From an uncultured Clostridia bacterium (GTDB taxonomy: Bacteria > Bacillota > Clostridia > Oscillospirales > Acutalibacteraceae): a stretch of 5,940 nt of DNA. Below, piece after piece: positions 5,921 to 5,940 of this stretch (position 1 is its first letter; the number at the start of each line of letters is the position of its first letter). The stretch covers positions 1 through 5,940 of the forward strand of contig CAUBKG010000084.1 of the NCBI GenBank assembly GCA_958436475.1. Direction: 5' to 3'. Under the pieces are notes generated by a model. That model saw only the letters and a program-made list of their open reading frames with translations. It was not told the origin of the DNA and made no database searches. The position numbers and the translations under genes were made by a program.

Positions 5921-5940
5921 GTGAAGACTCACGGCGCCTT
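5913..5940 (+). terminator. Terminator stem (attenuator) cut by the right edge
   Basis: AAGGCGCCGUGA (5913-5924) pairs perfectly with UCACGGCGCCUU (5929-5940) around the loop AGAC. The expected U run would begin at the end of this stem and mostly lies outside the window. Its position about 11 bases after the predicted transcription start shows it is a leader attenuator and not a gene-end terminator. Confidence 0.78.

Overview
The window looks like chromosomal DNA from a clostridial Firmicute, tentatively of the Oscillospirales type. The reasons are purine-rich AGGAGG-type ribosome binding sites, sigma-A promoters (TTGACA/TATAAT), fairly GC-rich genes separated by AT-rich spacers, a type III glutamine synthetase beside a short type I enzyme, and an ANTAR regulator placed directly after the type I gene. 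The species cannot be named from the sequence alone.

Layout. Positions 1-98 (minus strand) hold the first 32 codons of a type III glutamine synthetase (glnN), which runs off the left edge. Positions 99-455 are a divergent control region with two back-to-back promoters, each followed by a short leader containing a small hairpin and then an intrinsic terminator. On the plus strand come type I glutamine synthetase (glnA, 456-1766) and an ANTAR-domain RNA-binding regulator with a degenerate receiver domain (1805-2374). After a 142-base spacer there is a tightly overlapping cluster: a YitT-family membrane protein (2517-3449), CTP synthase (pyrG, 3439-5052) and ammonia-dependent NAD synthetase (nadE, 5045-5785). 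A terminator closes that cluster. The last 74 bases hold another promoter, small hairpin and terminator stem, leading to a gene beyond the right edge.

How it fits together. Three separate transcripts (glnN, glnA-ANTAR and the one starting at the right edge) begin with the same arrangement. A strong promoter is followed within about 12-16 bases of the -10 by a 3-4 bp hairpin whose six-base loop is AAAGGC or AAAGGU. An intrinsic terminator follows, and its rising strand re-uses the loop and 3' arm of that hairpin. The stem sequences differ completely (GAAC/GUUC, CAGC/GCUG, GGC/GCC) while the loop is kept, which is compensatory change. A loop with A at position 1 and G at position 4 is the known recognition feature of ANTAR proteins. 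The inference is that the ANTAR protein binds these hairpins, blocks terminator formation and so controls both glutamine synthetases, itself and an unseen third transcript. The regulator lacks the usual receiver phosphorylation residues and no histidine kinase is present here, so its input signal is unclear.

The genes share a nitrogen theme: two ammonia-assimilating synthetases, CTP synthase (which uses glutamine as amide donor) and an NAD synthetase without a glutaminase domain (so presumably using ammonia). Only the two glutamine synthetase transcripts and the right-edge leader carry the candidate antitermination element; none is visible in front of the YitT-pyrG-nadE cluster.
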